A stretch of DNA of 64,000 nt, taken from positions 2,697,001-2,761,000 of the forward strand of contig CM037475.1 in assembly GCA_021014325.1 (NCBI GenBank). The letters run 5' to 3'. The position numbers were made by a program, and so were the translations under genes. This stretch comes from Plazaster borealis (lineage: Eukaryota > Echinodermata > Asteroidea > Forcipulatida > Labidiasteridae). Positions 53,207 through 64,000 of the stretch are shown in pieces; within the stretch, counting starts at the first letter, position 1; each line of letters opens with the position of its first letter. The notes beneath the pieces are model-generated. The model saw only the letters and a program-made list of their open reading frames with translations, made no database searches and had not been told where the DNA came from.

Positions 53207-53526
53207 CACAAAATCATATAAAAAGTCACCCTTGGTCAGATTAGTTTGATAAATCCCTACCTTTATGATTTCTGTTTATGTCATCTTGACAATTTTAGTT
53301 TTTTAATGTTTCCGTGGTTTGATCTCTGAGGCCTATAAGCGTATTATGTTGACACACTGAGGTACCGGAATTGGACATAAATAAAACTAAAAGTGACACA
53401 ATCTTCTGTGTCTAGATTATTTATTTAAACTAAAAACATGACAGTCTACAAAAAGGGAAAGTAAAATTGGGATTCGATGATGACGGCACCACGCCCAAGG
53501 ACCAACTGCCCTGAACAAAGGCAGAC

Positions 53527-55335
53527 GGCTCGCTTGTTTTTAAATATAATGCATTTGACGTACTAAACCCTTTTGACCGTAAATACAACACAAAGTGGTA
53601 TTCCGCCATGACCTTCCTTCCCAGGGCACGGATCAAGACCGGCTTCCCAAAATTAATGGGGACGCGGAAAACTTCAAGTAGTGTTTGAAGTCATATTTTT
53701 AACAGGTTTTATTTTAGTATCAGCATTAGTCGAGACCACAAAAGTAACATCTGTAAATAAACTATGAAGAGCTAAATTAACAACTTTTTACAAAACAATT
53801 ATAAAGTTAATCAGGGACAAAACCTTAACTTGTCCAAACCAGGAAATGATGTGCACACAGTTCCTTTACACAAATTAGACACAATATTATGTTTAAGTCA
53901 TTTCAGGAGAGCCATTGGCACCGATTTGACCTTTTAATAGCAAAGCCATCCTGTTTTTCTACCACTGAATGTAATGAAACAGAGTGTTAAACAGTCTTCA
54001 ATATAATATGTATTTCGAGGCTCTTCTTGGTGAGGTATCAATGTATAGTCAGTTTGCGGTAACACCATGTGTATATATCTACTTTGATGTGTCGATTTTG
54101 TTTTTGGAGAACTTGTCTTGCTATTTATATCCACTACGTAGATTTCGGAATTCGGGAGACTACTTAGTTCTGAAAAGAACTGTCCTGCTTACATAAGTAC
54201 TACCTGGGGAGAAGGAAATCGGCCGATACTACTACTTTCGCCGAGTGGATCGAGGGGACCTCTTGTTATTAACTTTACTGCCGCAGAGTGATTATTTGTC
54301 TCAACGTTTCGACTACCCTGCTCTAGCCATCGTCAGGAGACCGTCCTTTTAATGATATAAAGTACACTATACTCATTGCCATTGTGTATAAAGACCCTTT
54401 TCGAAACCAGGGTCCCAGTTTCGGCTTCGCTCCGTCCACCCGTTTGAATCTCTGTACTGAAAGTGCATCTTTGTTTTAAATCACTGACAGGGCCTGAGCC
54501 GAAGCTGAAGCCGACGAGCCGTGGTTTCGAAAACGGCACGTACAAGTGACTCTCACTCAGCTTTGTCATTCAACGCCCTCAACGGTTGCTTTGTATCAGA
54601 GAATAAAAATGGAAATAAAATTGTAAACAACTATTATTAATTATTTTTACCCTTCAGCCCCACAGGCTGAAAGGGGTATATTGTCATTGCCTGCGGCATC
54701 CGTCCGTCTGAGGGACGTTGTATAGGTATGACTGTCTGTCTGGATGTCTACCCGTGCTTACAAGAGCTACATTGAGGGGCTACTTGTAAGTAGGATCTGT
54801 ACTTGTGGGCTTTTCTTACATTGTGGGGTCATGCCCACAATGTTTAAACAAAAAGAAAAGAAGAAAAAAGGATATAGTACAACCCTGTGGAATGCCCACT
54901 ATGTCACTCTCCTAAACACGTCCGTCCGTCCGTCCGTCTTGGGTTTCTGGACCGTAACTTGGGAGTTAGAAGTGACATTTGGACTTGTAACTTGGGTGGG
55001 GTTTGCCCTAGTTATAGCTAAATGGTTTCCGGACCGTAACTTAAGTTAGAAGTTATATTTGGACTTGTAACTTGAGTGGGGGTTTCTCTTAGAAAAAAAA
55101 GGAAAGTTGGGATTGCTTTGGGGTGAATAAGGTCAAAGTTCAAGGTCATGGCGGTGAGTCATAGCTATCTGGTTTCCGGACCGTTAGAAGTGACATTTGG
55201 ACTTGTAACTTGGGTGGGGTTGAAAAGGTCAAAGGTGATGAATTTAATTTCATTATTTGGGGGTTGTTATTTGTAATATTGTTATCTTTTTGGTGATGAA
55301 ACCAGGGATTCTATAGAAAGCAGCTATTGACCTGT
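53527..55335. other. Intergenic, dispersed repeats
   Basis: 54300-54345 has a CAACGTTTCGAC...CATCGTCAGG phrase like those bounding 34535-35901. 54650-54720 starts a CTTCAGCCCCACAGGCTGAA hairpin followed by CCGTCCGTC runs. 54945-55215 is a degenerate tandem of about three units with GTTTCCGGACCGTAACTT and TGACATTTGGACTTGTAACT. No gene seen. Confidence 0.5.
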
Positions 55336-56043
55336 ACAGACTGTGCAAGTCTCGCGCATATTTGAATCTCCGGGACCATTGTGGTCCCAACCATATGGAG
55401 ATTTACGTGAGCTTGATTTTGTTTTGTCAATTATTTTAGTTTAGCGTGGTTTATGACCATGAAAAATATATATGTTGTTGGGAATGTAATACTTAGTGGT
55501 ACAAAATAGGAAAGTAAAATCAATTCAACAATATAACGAAGAAAACCCGAGAATTAAACCTGACCTCAGCTTCCGGTTGCTGCAAAAAATTAAGAATTTT
55601 GTGCTCACCTCCGATCACAAAACTTATGTAAACGCTTGTTTTGGATGCGCGATGATAATCGCCAGATGCTGTAATTAAAACGCGAAGCCTTTTCATAGCA
55701 GTCTATGGTTGTTGAGGCTTCAGCGTCCTCTAAACTGCGTCAAGCGTTAATTTTACGCCCGTGTGACCATCGCAAATCCACGTAAGTGGTTTCTGAAAAG
55801 TTAAGATCAAATAAGCATCCTTGTCCCAGAGTTTTAATTTTGCTTCAATAATAATTAGCACATTATTTGTGTAATTATTATAAAAACTAAAACTGCCTTT
55901 ATAAACATGTAATGAGTATTTTTGTTGTTCAGATTTTATCACTGAATGTAATTTAAAACAAAGATTTGATTTCAGAGAAAAAATGTTCTTCGTTTGACGT
56001 AATTTCTCGTTCCGATACGCGCGAGACTTGCACAGTCTACTAT
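55336..56043. mobile_element. ATAGACTGTGCAAG element, inverted relative
   Basis: Ends ACAGACTGTGCAAGTCTCGC and GCGCGAGACTTGCACAGTCT. Aligns in reverse to 41731-42615 but has only one copy of the segment duplicated there. Confidence 0.8.
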
Positions 56044-56279
56044 AGCTATCCACTACATAGCATACGCATGCGCACCTTTGCAATTTGCGATGTTCCTCCA
56101 GGGCCACCAAAGCTATCTGCGTAGAGATGTAAATGAAGACATTTCATTTTTAGATGAAGGGGAAAAGCCCGTTCTAGGGGTAGTATGAACTTCATAATCA
56201 GTCAGCTTTCAGCCTAAAATTAAACAATGATGTTTTTTATCCATACCAACCCAGTATAATTATTTTTCTTCAAAAATCT

Positions 56280-57120
56280 TTTGTCCGGGCGCCAAAATCC
56301 AAACTTCTGTACATATCGGATCAACTTCAAATCTGAAACATCATAAGACCTTGATGAGACATCATTCATAATACAGTTACGTCATTATGACGTCATCCAG
56401 CATCACGTGACGTCACCTTAAAGGTACACTATGACTCTGATAATTAATGGCAATACAAAATTACTTGGTAAGAAGTACAGCAGATTTGGATATAATCCAT
56501 TTTTAAGAAACTTTTCACTTCGACGTACTGCGGTTATGGATAAGTATGTCACTTTTTATCCCCCAAAACATTTGAATCTGAGAAGCTTTACGCGTAACGC
56601 TTCTTAAAGTGTGTATTCCAATGCAAATTATTCTTCCTGCGTGGACATAGCCGCTCCAGATTTTCGGCAATATCTCAAAAACGCTACCACCTTTTTAAAT
56701 GAAATTTTCACAGGTTAGTTTTATGGTATATATCTACAACAATATAGGTTTGAAACAAACAATAGGCTCCAATTACCAAACGAGTACGATGCCTTTAAGC
56801 CGGGATGGGTTACATCCAAAATTGTAGATTCTGCTCTAATAACGTCATCAAGTGTCACGTGACATCACCTTAAAGGTGCAGTGTTACAAGATCTTCGTAT
56901 ATACATAAAAAAAATACGCGATCGGGCTGAAACCTTGCATGTTTTCAAGCCGGGATGTGTTGCATCTACAATTTGAGGTGACATCACGATGACGTCTTCA
57001 AGTGCCATGTGACGTTACCTTATAAATGTACGCTTTTTAAAGATTATATTTACAGGGGAAAATGCGCGATCAAGTTAAAACTTTGCGTGTATTCAAGCTG
57101 GGATGTGTAAGGGCCTTGTA
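56280..57120. repeat. Degenerate long tandem repeat interrupted by a MITE
   Basis: Three or four diverged units contain CAAG(T/C)G(T/C)CA(C/T)GTGACGT/ATC, TACGCGATC, and TTCAAGCCGGGATGTGT. The TTAA MITE 56418-56798 sits inside the array. Confidence 0.65.
56418..56798. mobile_element. TTAA-flanked MITE inside a tandem array
   Basis: Left TTAAAGGTACACTATGAC, right CGAGTACGATGCCTTTAA, with the TCTTCCTGCGTGGACA core. Confidence 0.8.
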
Positions 57121-57897
57121 ACCCTCGAGGCAATTTAAAGGCAACTGGTTCCAGGCAATCTCCAAGAAGTAAAGGCATTCACATTTGAATGTTCACATAT
57201 TTTTCTTAGGGATCGTAAAACATTGTTTGAAAAATGTCTCCTGTGCTACCAAAGTGGAATATGAAGATCAGGAAAGAAGCGTTACGAAAGTGTTAAAAGG
57301 ATATAAATACAAAGAAAAAGAATTAAATATGGAAGCGTTAAAGGTATATTATTAGAGGTTTTTGCACCATGTAAAGTCAATAAATTTCTCCCAGCTCAAT
57401 TTATGCAAAGGGGTGTACTCTGTCTATGGTTTCTAACAATCGATGGCAGGATCGAACGGCGATTTTTTATCTCGCTCGTGATGGAAAGTCCTCACGGGAT
57501 CGGAGAGGCTATCCGTTCACAGATTTCTCATTATTATACCGCGCGAACTATTAAATACGGAAGCGTTTAAATCTAAGGGCTATGAAGATAAGTATAACTA
57601 TAATTAAATACGGAAGCGTTAAAGGGATAATTATTGGTTTCTGCCCATCACAATGTCAACGTTGTGTGATAGAAATTTAATCATAAAAGCGCCCTAAAGC
57701 GACAGGTTCCATTTTCTTTAACGTGACCTTTCACGTCTGGCGAAACATCGATCGCCATCATATCGGGACTGTGACAACTTATTAATTAACAAACTACATA
57801 CGTCACCAAGACCCTATTCTTAATAGTTCGCCTTGTTGAAGCCGAAACCCCAGTATTTGTTCGTAACAAATTCATGTCTAGTTATTATTATTATTAT
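57121..57897. other. Intergenic sequence
   Basis: Recurring phrase AAATA(C/T)GGAAGCGTTAAA at about 57326, 57554 and 57605. ATT microsatellite at 57884-57897. No gene seen. Confidence 0.4.
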
Positions 57898-58520
57898 ATG
57901 ATGCGACCCCTGACCTTTACTTCCGGTAGAAACCGGATGTTAAATCTTCTTACTTAAAGAAAACCCATCCTATCTAATGAACCAAGAGGGTTGGGACTTA
58001 AAACTTACCCGGTACTTAGACGTCACTATGTGTGTAAATGAAAACACACACGAAAAGTTCGAGGTGATGACAACAAGAAATCAACGTGTAATAATTTTAA
58101 AATGTCATACCTTCAGAACCATAATTGCTACATACAAAGTATTTGCCCCATATAAAAGCTCTTGACGTATTTTACAAATCACTTACAAAGTGTGACCCCA
58201 TGTGAACTTTACTTTTGGTCGAAACCGGAAGTTGAAATTTCATAATTCAAAAGTTCATATCTCATGAACCAAAAAAGGTTCAGACTTGAAACTTACCATG
58301 TACTTAGATCTTAGTGCGTAGAAGACACCGTAATTTGTAGGGGATGATGACGTCATCGATGACTTCACAACATTAAATCAACGTTTAACATTATAAAAAT
58401 TCATATCTGGAGAAAAATAATTGCTACAAACAAGGTATTTGCACCATATGAAAGCTATTAACGTATTGTACAAATCGCACACAAAGTGTGACCTAATACT
58501 TCCGGTCGAAACCAGAAGTT
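57898..58520. repeat. Two tandem units of about 295 bp
   Basis: Both units contain ACTTCCGGT(A/C)GAAACC-like, CATGAACCAA, AACTTACC(A/C)(T/G)GTACTTAGA, ATTGCTACA(A/T)ACAA and TGACGTATTTTACAAATC / TAACGTATTGTACAAATC. Confidence 0.75.
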
Positions 58521-59269
58521 GAAGTGAAAATAAAATAAATAATCCAAGGCTTCGTTTTGAGGTCTGCAAACAATAAGATCTAGAATTTGGACAATGTCTC
58601 TTTGTATGAAATACATTTTGACCCATGGGCCTTTCAATTAAAAGAGTAATGACGTAATTATTTTCAACAGCGCCCTCTCGTGACAGGTTTTTAAAAAGAA
58701 ACAATTACATGCTGAAAACCTATTGCTCAGTTCAACAAAGATTAAAACTTAGCACAAACTTATAAAACTCTTTACTTTTTACCAGCTCTTCTAATTTGGA
58801 AATGTCTACCGAACACCTTGTTTTGTTTCAACAAAAACTCAGTCTTTTTTTTTTAGGGGGGGTTCGGGGTGATAAATAAAATAACAAACTTCTTCCCTAC
58901 GAAATAAGATTGTGGTTAACGAAGGCACCGGTGTTAGAAGCAATTTTGTTGATTCACCCGGTAAAGAAAATAGGCTAATATTGTGACCACAACGCGCCAT
59001 CAGTAATTCAATATATTTGTTTTGACTCTGTTTATGCTATCTTTTTCTAAGGAAGCAGGATGTTTGAGTCGGTTTGTGTCAAGCTACAAAAAATCCACTT
59101 CCTTCATGTCGGATGTAACATTTTTAAGCAGTTTTATGTGGCACGCATGGTTGAGGTCCCGTAACAGAGAAGCAAACTAACTGACCTTCACCTCGACTTT
59201 ACCCAATGCTGAATTCGGCGTAAACAAATTCCTTTCAGTACGAGGTGATACAACTGAATTCAGTACGTA
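58521..59269. other. Intergenic sequence, no feature seen
   Basis: AT-rich with a T-run and G-run at 58846-58862. Short ORFs lack motifs and splice context. Confidence 0.4.
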
Positions 59270-59720
59270 CGTGGCCGAGCGGATAAGAGCACTTGACTCA
59301 AGCTCTGGTGTTTCTGTTTAGCAGAGTGTGGGTTCGAGTCCGGTCGTGACACTTGTGTCCTTAAGCAAGACACTTAACCATTATTGCTGCGTCCTTCGGT
59401 TGGGACGTAAAACCGTAGGTCCCGTGTGTTGTGTAATGCAAGTAACTAAAAGAACCCAGTGCACTTATCGAAAAGAGAAGGGGTTCGCCCCGGTGTTCCT
59501 GGTTTGATAGGCTGCATATAGCGCCACAGCACCTTGTAAACCATTACATGGTGCTATGTATAGGAATTGGTCTCATACTTCAAAAACGTAGCTCCACAAT
59601 ACCTTGCAGGAAAAATACTTAATGTTGAAGCGCCTTGAGCGTCACTGAGTGACGGATATGACCGCTGTATAAGAAACCACTATTATTATTAATATTATTA
59701 TTATTATTAAATACAATATG
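59270..59720 (+). mobile_element. Full-length Leu-tRNA-like SINE
   Basis: Head GTGGCCGAGCGGATAAGAGC, box B GTGGGTTCGAGTCCGG, body with GACACTTAACCATTATTGC and GGTGCTATGTATAGG, 3' end CACTGAGTGACGGATATGAC and ATT repeats. Confidence 0.88.
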
Positions 59721-60479
59721 AGAGCTACGTGATCTATAACAATTAGGCCCTTCGATTAAAAAAACCCTACATATACCTGTACTCAAGTGAAAAGCTGCTG
59801 CTTTCCACTGTTTCCCACTTTTTTCCATTTTTCCAGTGTACGCATTTCTAAGCAGGATGTGTTGCCCACGCACAGAGCCCTTGCTCCCCCCGATCAAATA
59901 ACAAAATAAAACATTTAAACAATATTTTGTGAATAACCTGTAAACTAACTAAGACTGGAAACGCTTAAGGTAAGGCTCAATACACCAAATGAAACATAAC
60001 AATACCGTAAATAGGGCAATGTCTTGCACTTCTTGCAAACCTGGTAAAGTATAAAGCCCCCCCTTTTTGTATATAATGTTTTTTGCCCCCCCCCTGCCCC
60101 CATGAGAGTGTCTATAGTCACGCCACTACAACCAAAGACCAATTGGTATTAATGTCTCTTGCTGATTCCCGTCTGAAGTTTTCGACGAATTAAACATTGT
60201 TAAAGTACATTACTTTTCTGTGCCTAGCAGTTTTACAAAGTTTAGGCCTCGGGAACAGATTCCCGAGACGTTGTTTATTTACCCCGAAAATACGCTTTGC
60301 AAAGAAACTAGCTGCTTACCAACCAAAATTTATTTAATAAATATAGCCTATAGCCTGGTTCCCTGCCCAGTACTACTTTAATGAAGACGGGTGAATTTTT
60401 GTTAAGTTTAACATATTTTGTGAAACTTTAACTCACACGGTCTCATGGCAATAAGTTTAAAATCCTCGTGTAAAAGTCG
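59721..60479. other. Intergenic sequence
   Basis: C-runs at 60055-60100 and a TTCCCGAGACG/GGGAACAGATTCCCGAG inverted pair near 60250. No gene seen. Confidence 0.4.
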
Positions 60480-60800
60480 TTTTTAAGTAATAGTGGGGTA
60501 GATTTTGGGAAATTGTGAGTAAAGTGCTCGCCTCTCACTATTATTGCCCGGTTCTATTTCCGGCTAAGGCATATGTGAGTAGAGTTGTGCGTTAGTTCTC
60601 TCCTATGCCGCGAGGGTTTTCCCCTGGCCCTCCAGTTTTCCTCCCCCGGAAAAAACCCAAACACCTTCGATTTCTGGCTGTGCTCCGAGGTCATCGATGC
60701 TTATTCCTGTGGCTCGACCATGTTGTAGCCGCATCCTTCGCAATTCAGCTTCTCAGCTGTGAGTAAGGATGATTAGCCTCCCAAATCAGTTTCAATTATT
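60480..60800 (+). mobile_element. Probable SINE or related short repeat
   Basis: The body resembles the second SINE family: TGCCGCGAGGGTTTTCCCC, CTCCAGTTTTCCTCCC, GGCTGTGCTCCGAGGTC, and an ATT-type tail. The tRNA-like head (CTCGCCTCTCACTATTATTG) is badly decayed. Confidence 0.5.
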
Positions 60801-61276
60801 ATTAAAACAAGTAACGATTTTAAGATATTTTTCGCCTCTGTACTAGGTTCTTCCTTTCATGGTTTCGCAGCCTTAAGAAATGTGTGTCTATAATTTCAAA
60901 CTCCAAAGGTATTGATTGGTTAAACCTTATTAGTAAACTAGTCTGAGTTATCATTATTCACCACAAGTTCCGGAACAATCTTTATCCCTGATCTAGTTCT
61001 CATGCATAACGCGGCCTCAAACCTTGCTTGGATCTTACTTCTATCATGCGATTGAAAGAGTCTTCTTAAGCTAAGGTTTTGGCCCAGGATAACCGATCCG
61101 AAACCATTTTGCAATAATGATATCAATATGAAAATTCCCCTGTCTGTTTCCGTGATGCATTGTGGGTATGATTTGAAAATCAGCGTGTGGTTTTCCTTTC
61201 CTTTGACCAACACATTTCCTGCCGCACGATGACACAGCCGTTTAAACAGGAACCATATACCTTTTTTTTATTTCAG

Positions 61277-61394
61277 AATTAAGGTACAGGAGACATTTTT
61301 CACTAAGATCATCTCGAAATAACAATGATTTTTAAACCCTTACTACTGGTGTTCGTTGTGCTTTACTTGCGCCCAACAAACGGGGACACGGGAG
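61277..61394 (+). CDS. Candidate first coding exon with signal peptide
   Basis: ATG at 61325, then MIFKPLLLVFVVLYLRPTNG followed by DTG, donor GGGAG|GTAAGT (exon end 61394, phase 1). Residues 5-14 form a hydrophobic core with likely cleavage after TNG. Upstream, TTTTATTTCAG ends at 61276, so the exon probably starts at 61277 with 48 bases of 5' UTR. Phase 1 after a signal peptide is common in modular secreted or receptor genes. A following exon was not secured; 61615 onward (ILRCGGTFGG...) is phase-compatible but unrecognised. Confidence 0.45.
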
Positions 61395-61864
61395 GTAAGT
61401 TATTAAGCTTCGAAGAACGTTTCTTTGTAGTTTAGTATGTGTAAAAACTTACTTTGTTTTGTTTATTCCCAATGTTTGATATGTGATTAATGTTTGCTTA
61501 AAATTGAAAGATTGCGGTCTCTTCCTTATAAAACTGATTGTTTCTTTGAGGCTGATAATCAGTCAGATCTTTAAAAAATATATATATATATTCTGATTTG
61601 TTTGGTTCTACTAGGCATTTTGAGATGTGGTGGCACTTTTGGTGGCACGGAGGTTTGGGTAAATTTGTCCGTATACATCCAAGCAAAACAGTTCACGCAT
61701 ATAGTGTCCACCATATATCAGAAGGGCTAATGTCATTGTCAAACATTGGTACATTAATTTTGTTTGATCAATCTTGTAAAATAAGTTGTATATAATAATA
61801 TGGCAGTACGGCAGGCTAGTCAAACAAATGCCACAAGACTCAAAACCATGAACAAAAAGGATTT

Positions 61865-62260
61865 TACTTAAAGGTTTAATACGGTATTGGTAGAGCTGAC
61901 AAAATAGTCTCAGACAGTGTTCATGTTTTGTGTAATCCACCATATACAAGAAATACCAAACCTGTGAAAATTTGGGCTTAATCCGTTGAGTGAGTCAGGA
62001 GAAAATAGTGAAAAACCATGCACAATATTCAGCTTGAAACACAATGTTCTTAATTTTGGCTGTAACAACAGAAATCGGCAGCTGCGTTTTAAGGTTTTTA
62101 AATACAGTTTTCTCGGATATGACGTCATTTCAGAGGGAAACATTTCACGGAAAAATGGTTTAAGTAATAGTATGAACTTCATAAACAGTAGGCTTTCAAA
62201 CTAAAATTAAACAATTATGTTTTGTATCCTTACCAACCCAGTATAATATTTTTAAATTAA
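61865..62260. repeat. Dispersed repeat shared with 36530-36690 and 56180-56275
   Basis: Shared phrases include TATGAACTTCATAA and AAACTAAAATTAAACAAT(T/G)ATG. Confidence 0.5.
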
Positions 62261-62467
62261 AATTTCTCAAAACAGTGGTCCACTGGCAGATCACGTGAGA
62301 GCTTCTCAAAAATATGTCAAAGTATATCCAATGTTTGGCAAATATACTTGTTGCTAAGGGGGAGAAGGTTGGATTTAGTGATATCTTGCCCTGCCTTTCA
62401 TTTCTGTGGCCCCGGTTTGAATCCCGCCTCGGACCGGAGTCTGTTTGCGAACTGGGTTTTCAGTAGA

Positions 62468-63215
62468 CTTGTGGACAAGTCGTTAAATTTATGTCGCGGT
62501 GATAGCGAAACGGCTCTCTCCGACTATCTCGCGAGACTGTTGTTTCGCGCGAGACTACTGCTCTCACCACTACGGTCCAATTTAACGACTTGTACAATCC
62601 GACACTTGTATTCATTAAATGCACGTTTGTACGTAGTACATTGTTACGGTTGGCATGGCGGCCAATGAAACTGCCTGGACTCGTCCATTTTATCTGAGGG
62701 TGGTAATATAATGAGTTTGGTGCTTCAGTACCTTAATAGTTTTTATCAATAATGTATGTCTGTTTAAGATGTGTCCCTTGCCTTGTAAACATGATTAAAT
62801 AACACCTGCAGTAAATGTCTGCTCAGTCCGTCCGATATGTTTATGATTGTACGGGTAATAACAATCTTGTTCATTGAAATTACAGCATAGCTTTTAGTCA
62901 CAAAATTAAATGTAGTCAATTCTGAATTGTGCATATGGGTGTCCCACGTTTTCAATCACTATGTGTGGGTTAATGGGGATGATGATCGACTCCATTTCTC
63001 AATATGGATGAATGTACAAAATGTATTGTTAATATTCAAGTACGCATTACAGTTTGAATATTTATAGATTTTACAAAACTGACCAATCAGATGCTTTCGT
63101 ACTTTCGTTAAATTGGATCGTAGTGGTAATAGCAGTAGTCTCGCGCGGAACAACCCTCTCGCGAGATAGTTAGAGAACCGTTTTGCTATCACCGCAATGT
63201 ACGACTTGTCCACAA
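62468..63215. mobile_element. Inverted-repeat element beside the 45-bp minisatellite
   Basis: The left arm (TAGACTTGTGGACAAGTCGT, CTCGCGAGAC, GCGCGAGACTACTGC) is complemented at 63105-63215 (GCAGTAGTCTCGCGCG, CTCTCGCGAGATAG, ACGACTTGTCCACAAGTCTA). The loop carries no gene. Confidence 0.75.
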
Positions 63216-63217
63216 GT

Positions 63218-63860
63218 CTAGGTTTTCAGCCCCTACCTTATTACCGGAGTCTGGTATACGGACTGGGTTTTCAGCCCCTACCTTATTACCGGAGTCTGGT
63301 ATGCGGACTGGGTTTCAGTCCCTACCTTATTACCGGAGTCTGGTATGCGGACTGGGTTTTCAGTCCCTACCTTATTACCGGAGTCTGGTACACGGACTGG
63401 GTTTTCAGTCCCTACCTTAATACCGGAGTCTGGTATGCGGACTGGGTTTTCAGCCCCTACCTTAATACCGGAGTCTGGTATGCGGACTGGGTTTTCAGTC
63501 CCTACCTTAATACCGGAGTCTGGTATGCGGACTGGGTTTTCAGTCCCTACCTTATTACCGGAGTCTGGTATGCGGACTGGGTTTTCAGTCCCTACCTTAT
63601 TACCGGAGTCTGGTATACGGACTGGGTTTTCAGTCCCTACCTTATTACCGGAGTCTGGTATGCGGACTGGATTTTCAGTCCCTACCTTATTACCGGAGTC
63701 TGGTATGTGGACTGGGTTTTCAGCCCCTACCTTATTACCGGAGTCTGGTATACGGACTGGGTTTTCAGTCCCTACCCTATTACCGGAGTCTGGTATGCGG
63801 ACTGGGTTTTCAGCCCCTACCTTATTACCGGAGTCTGGTATGCGGACTGGTTTTTCAGTG
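63218..63860. repeat. 45-bp minisatellite, about 14 copies
   Basis: The unit contains TACCGGAGTCTGGTATGCGG and ACTGGGTTTTCAGTCCCTAC. A lone relative at 62430-62465 (GGACCGGAGTCTGTTTGCGA) may be the progenitor. One early unit lacks a base. 45 = 3 x 15 keeps frames open on both strands. Confidence 0.95.
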
Positions 63861-64000
63861 GGCTGGACACACTGCCGGAAGAACAGACAACAGATGGAGC
63901 AGTGTTTAACCAATTTGAACTTGTTTTTATTCAGCACAGCATTTTCTGCCGACACTAGTCATTATGAGAAATTGAATAATAATAATAAAATATGTTTACC
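63861..64000. other. End of window, no feature seen
   Basis: Unique-looking sequence after the minisatellite, with an AAT run at 63976-63988. Confidence 0.4.

Larger units (their letters stand above)
52013..53526. repeat. Segmental duplication, copy B
   Basis: Paralogous to 32928-34198, including 5' UTR, TM exon and SINE. It lacks the 140-bp tandem duplication and contains a TTAA MITE (52158-52529). Confidence 0.85.

Noticed and set aside
59270..59345. tRNA-Leu gene
   Set aside because: Box A and B are present but it is followed by a SINE body and tail; the cloverleaf is imperfect. The same applies to 33884, 37793 and 53206 on the minus strand.
61615..61730. Second exon for the signal-peptide gene (ILRCGGTFGG...)
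   Set aside because: Phase-compatible after a CTACTAG acceptor but no family recognised and it soon reaches a stop.
63197..63958. 253-codon ORF (and a 225-codon ORF on the other strand) of 15-residue repeats
   Set aside because: Produced by the 45-bp minisatellite, whose length is a multiple of three; no start context, domain or splice support.

Overview
This is a gene-poor, repeat-dense animal nuclear segment. It has spliced genes with GT-AG introns, tRNA-derived SINEs, a Ty3/gypsy-type LTR retrotransposon, many foldback/MITE elements and minisatellites. Several dispersed families (TTAA-flanked elements beginning AAAGGCACTG, foldbacks starting GGGCCCAATTTCATAG, Leu-tRNA-like SINEs) match what I remember of sea-star genomes. 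My inference is an echinoderm, most likely an asteroid; no database was consulted.

Genes, left to right. (1) A minus-strand four-exon gene (exons 10855-10971, 5941-6017, 3500-3586, 244-322) for an unrecognised 119-residue protein with one EF-hand-like loop; all intron phases agree. (2) A plus-strand single-exon CDS at 12679-15066, an MFSD6-type MFS transporter (795 aa), preceded by a spliced 5' UTR. (3) A minus-strand four-exon MPV17L-type gene (26993-27329, 25935-26035, 23931-24029, 23301-23336; 190 aa). (4) A plus-strand gene for a type II transmembrane collagen-like protein: TM exon 33404-33571, stalk exon about 36161-36421, Gly-X-Y exon 40345-40928, and a Cys-rich C-terminal domain at 43721-43805 and 43974-44461. 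The join between its first two located exons is unresolved. (5) A second copy of the TM exon at 52694-52861 inside a segmental duplication (32928-34198 and 52013-53526). (6) A lone signal-peptide exon at 61325-61394, the possible start of a gene running right.

Mobile DNA. A near-intact LTR element at 46037-50731 has 189-bp LTRs differing at one base, a 5-bp target duplication, a tRNA-Ser-type primer site and a polypurine tract, but its gag-pol carries three single-base frameshifts and one stop. A TTAA-flanked MITE family recurs at least ten times. A hAT-like MITE with perfect 8-bp target duplications lies inside a second element, itself inside a third (36890-37843), and an empty copy of the second element is at 41318-41491. 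Two vertebrate-type telomere-repeat tracts (28559-28587 and 29843-29973) each sit in the loop of an inverted repeat.

Tandem arrays: 42 bp at 2196-2386, 31 bp at 15052-15830 (beginning inside the MFSD6 stop region), 34 bp at 22306-22530, about 17 bp at 38427-38575, 41-42 bp at 51700-51990 and 45 bp at 63218-63860. The genes show no sign of forming an operon or shared pathway.
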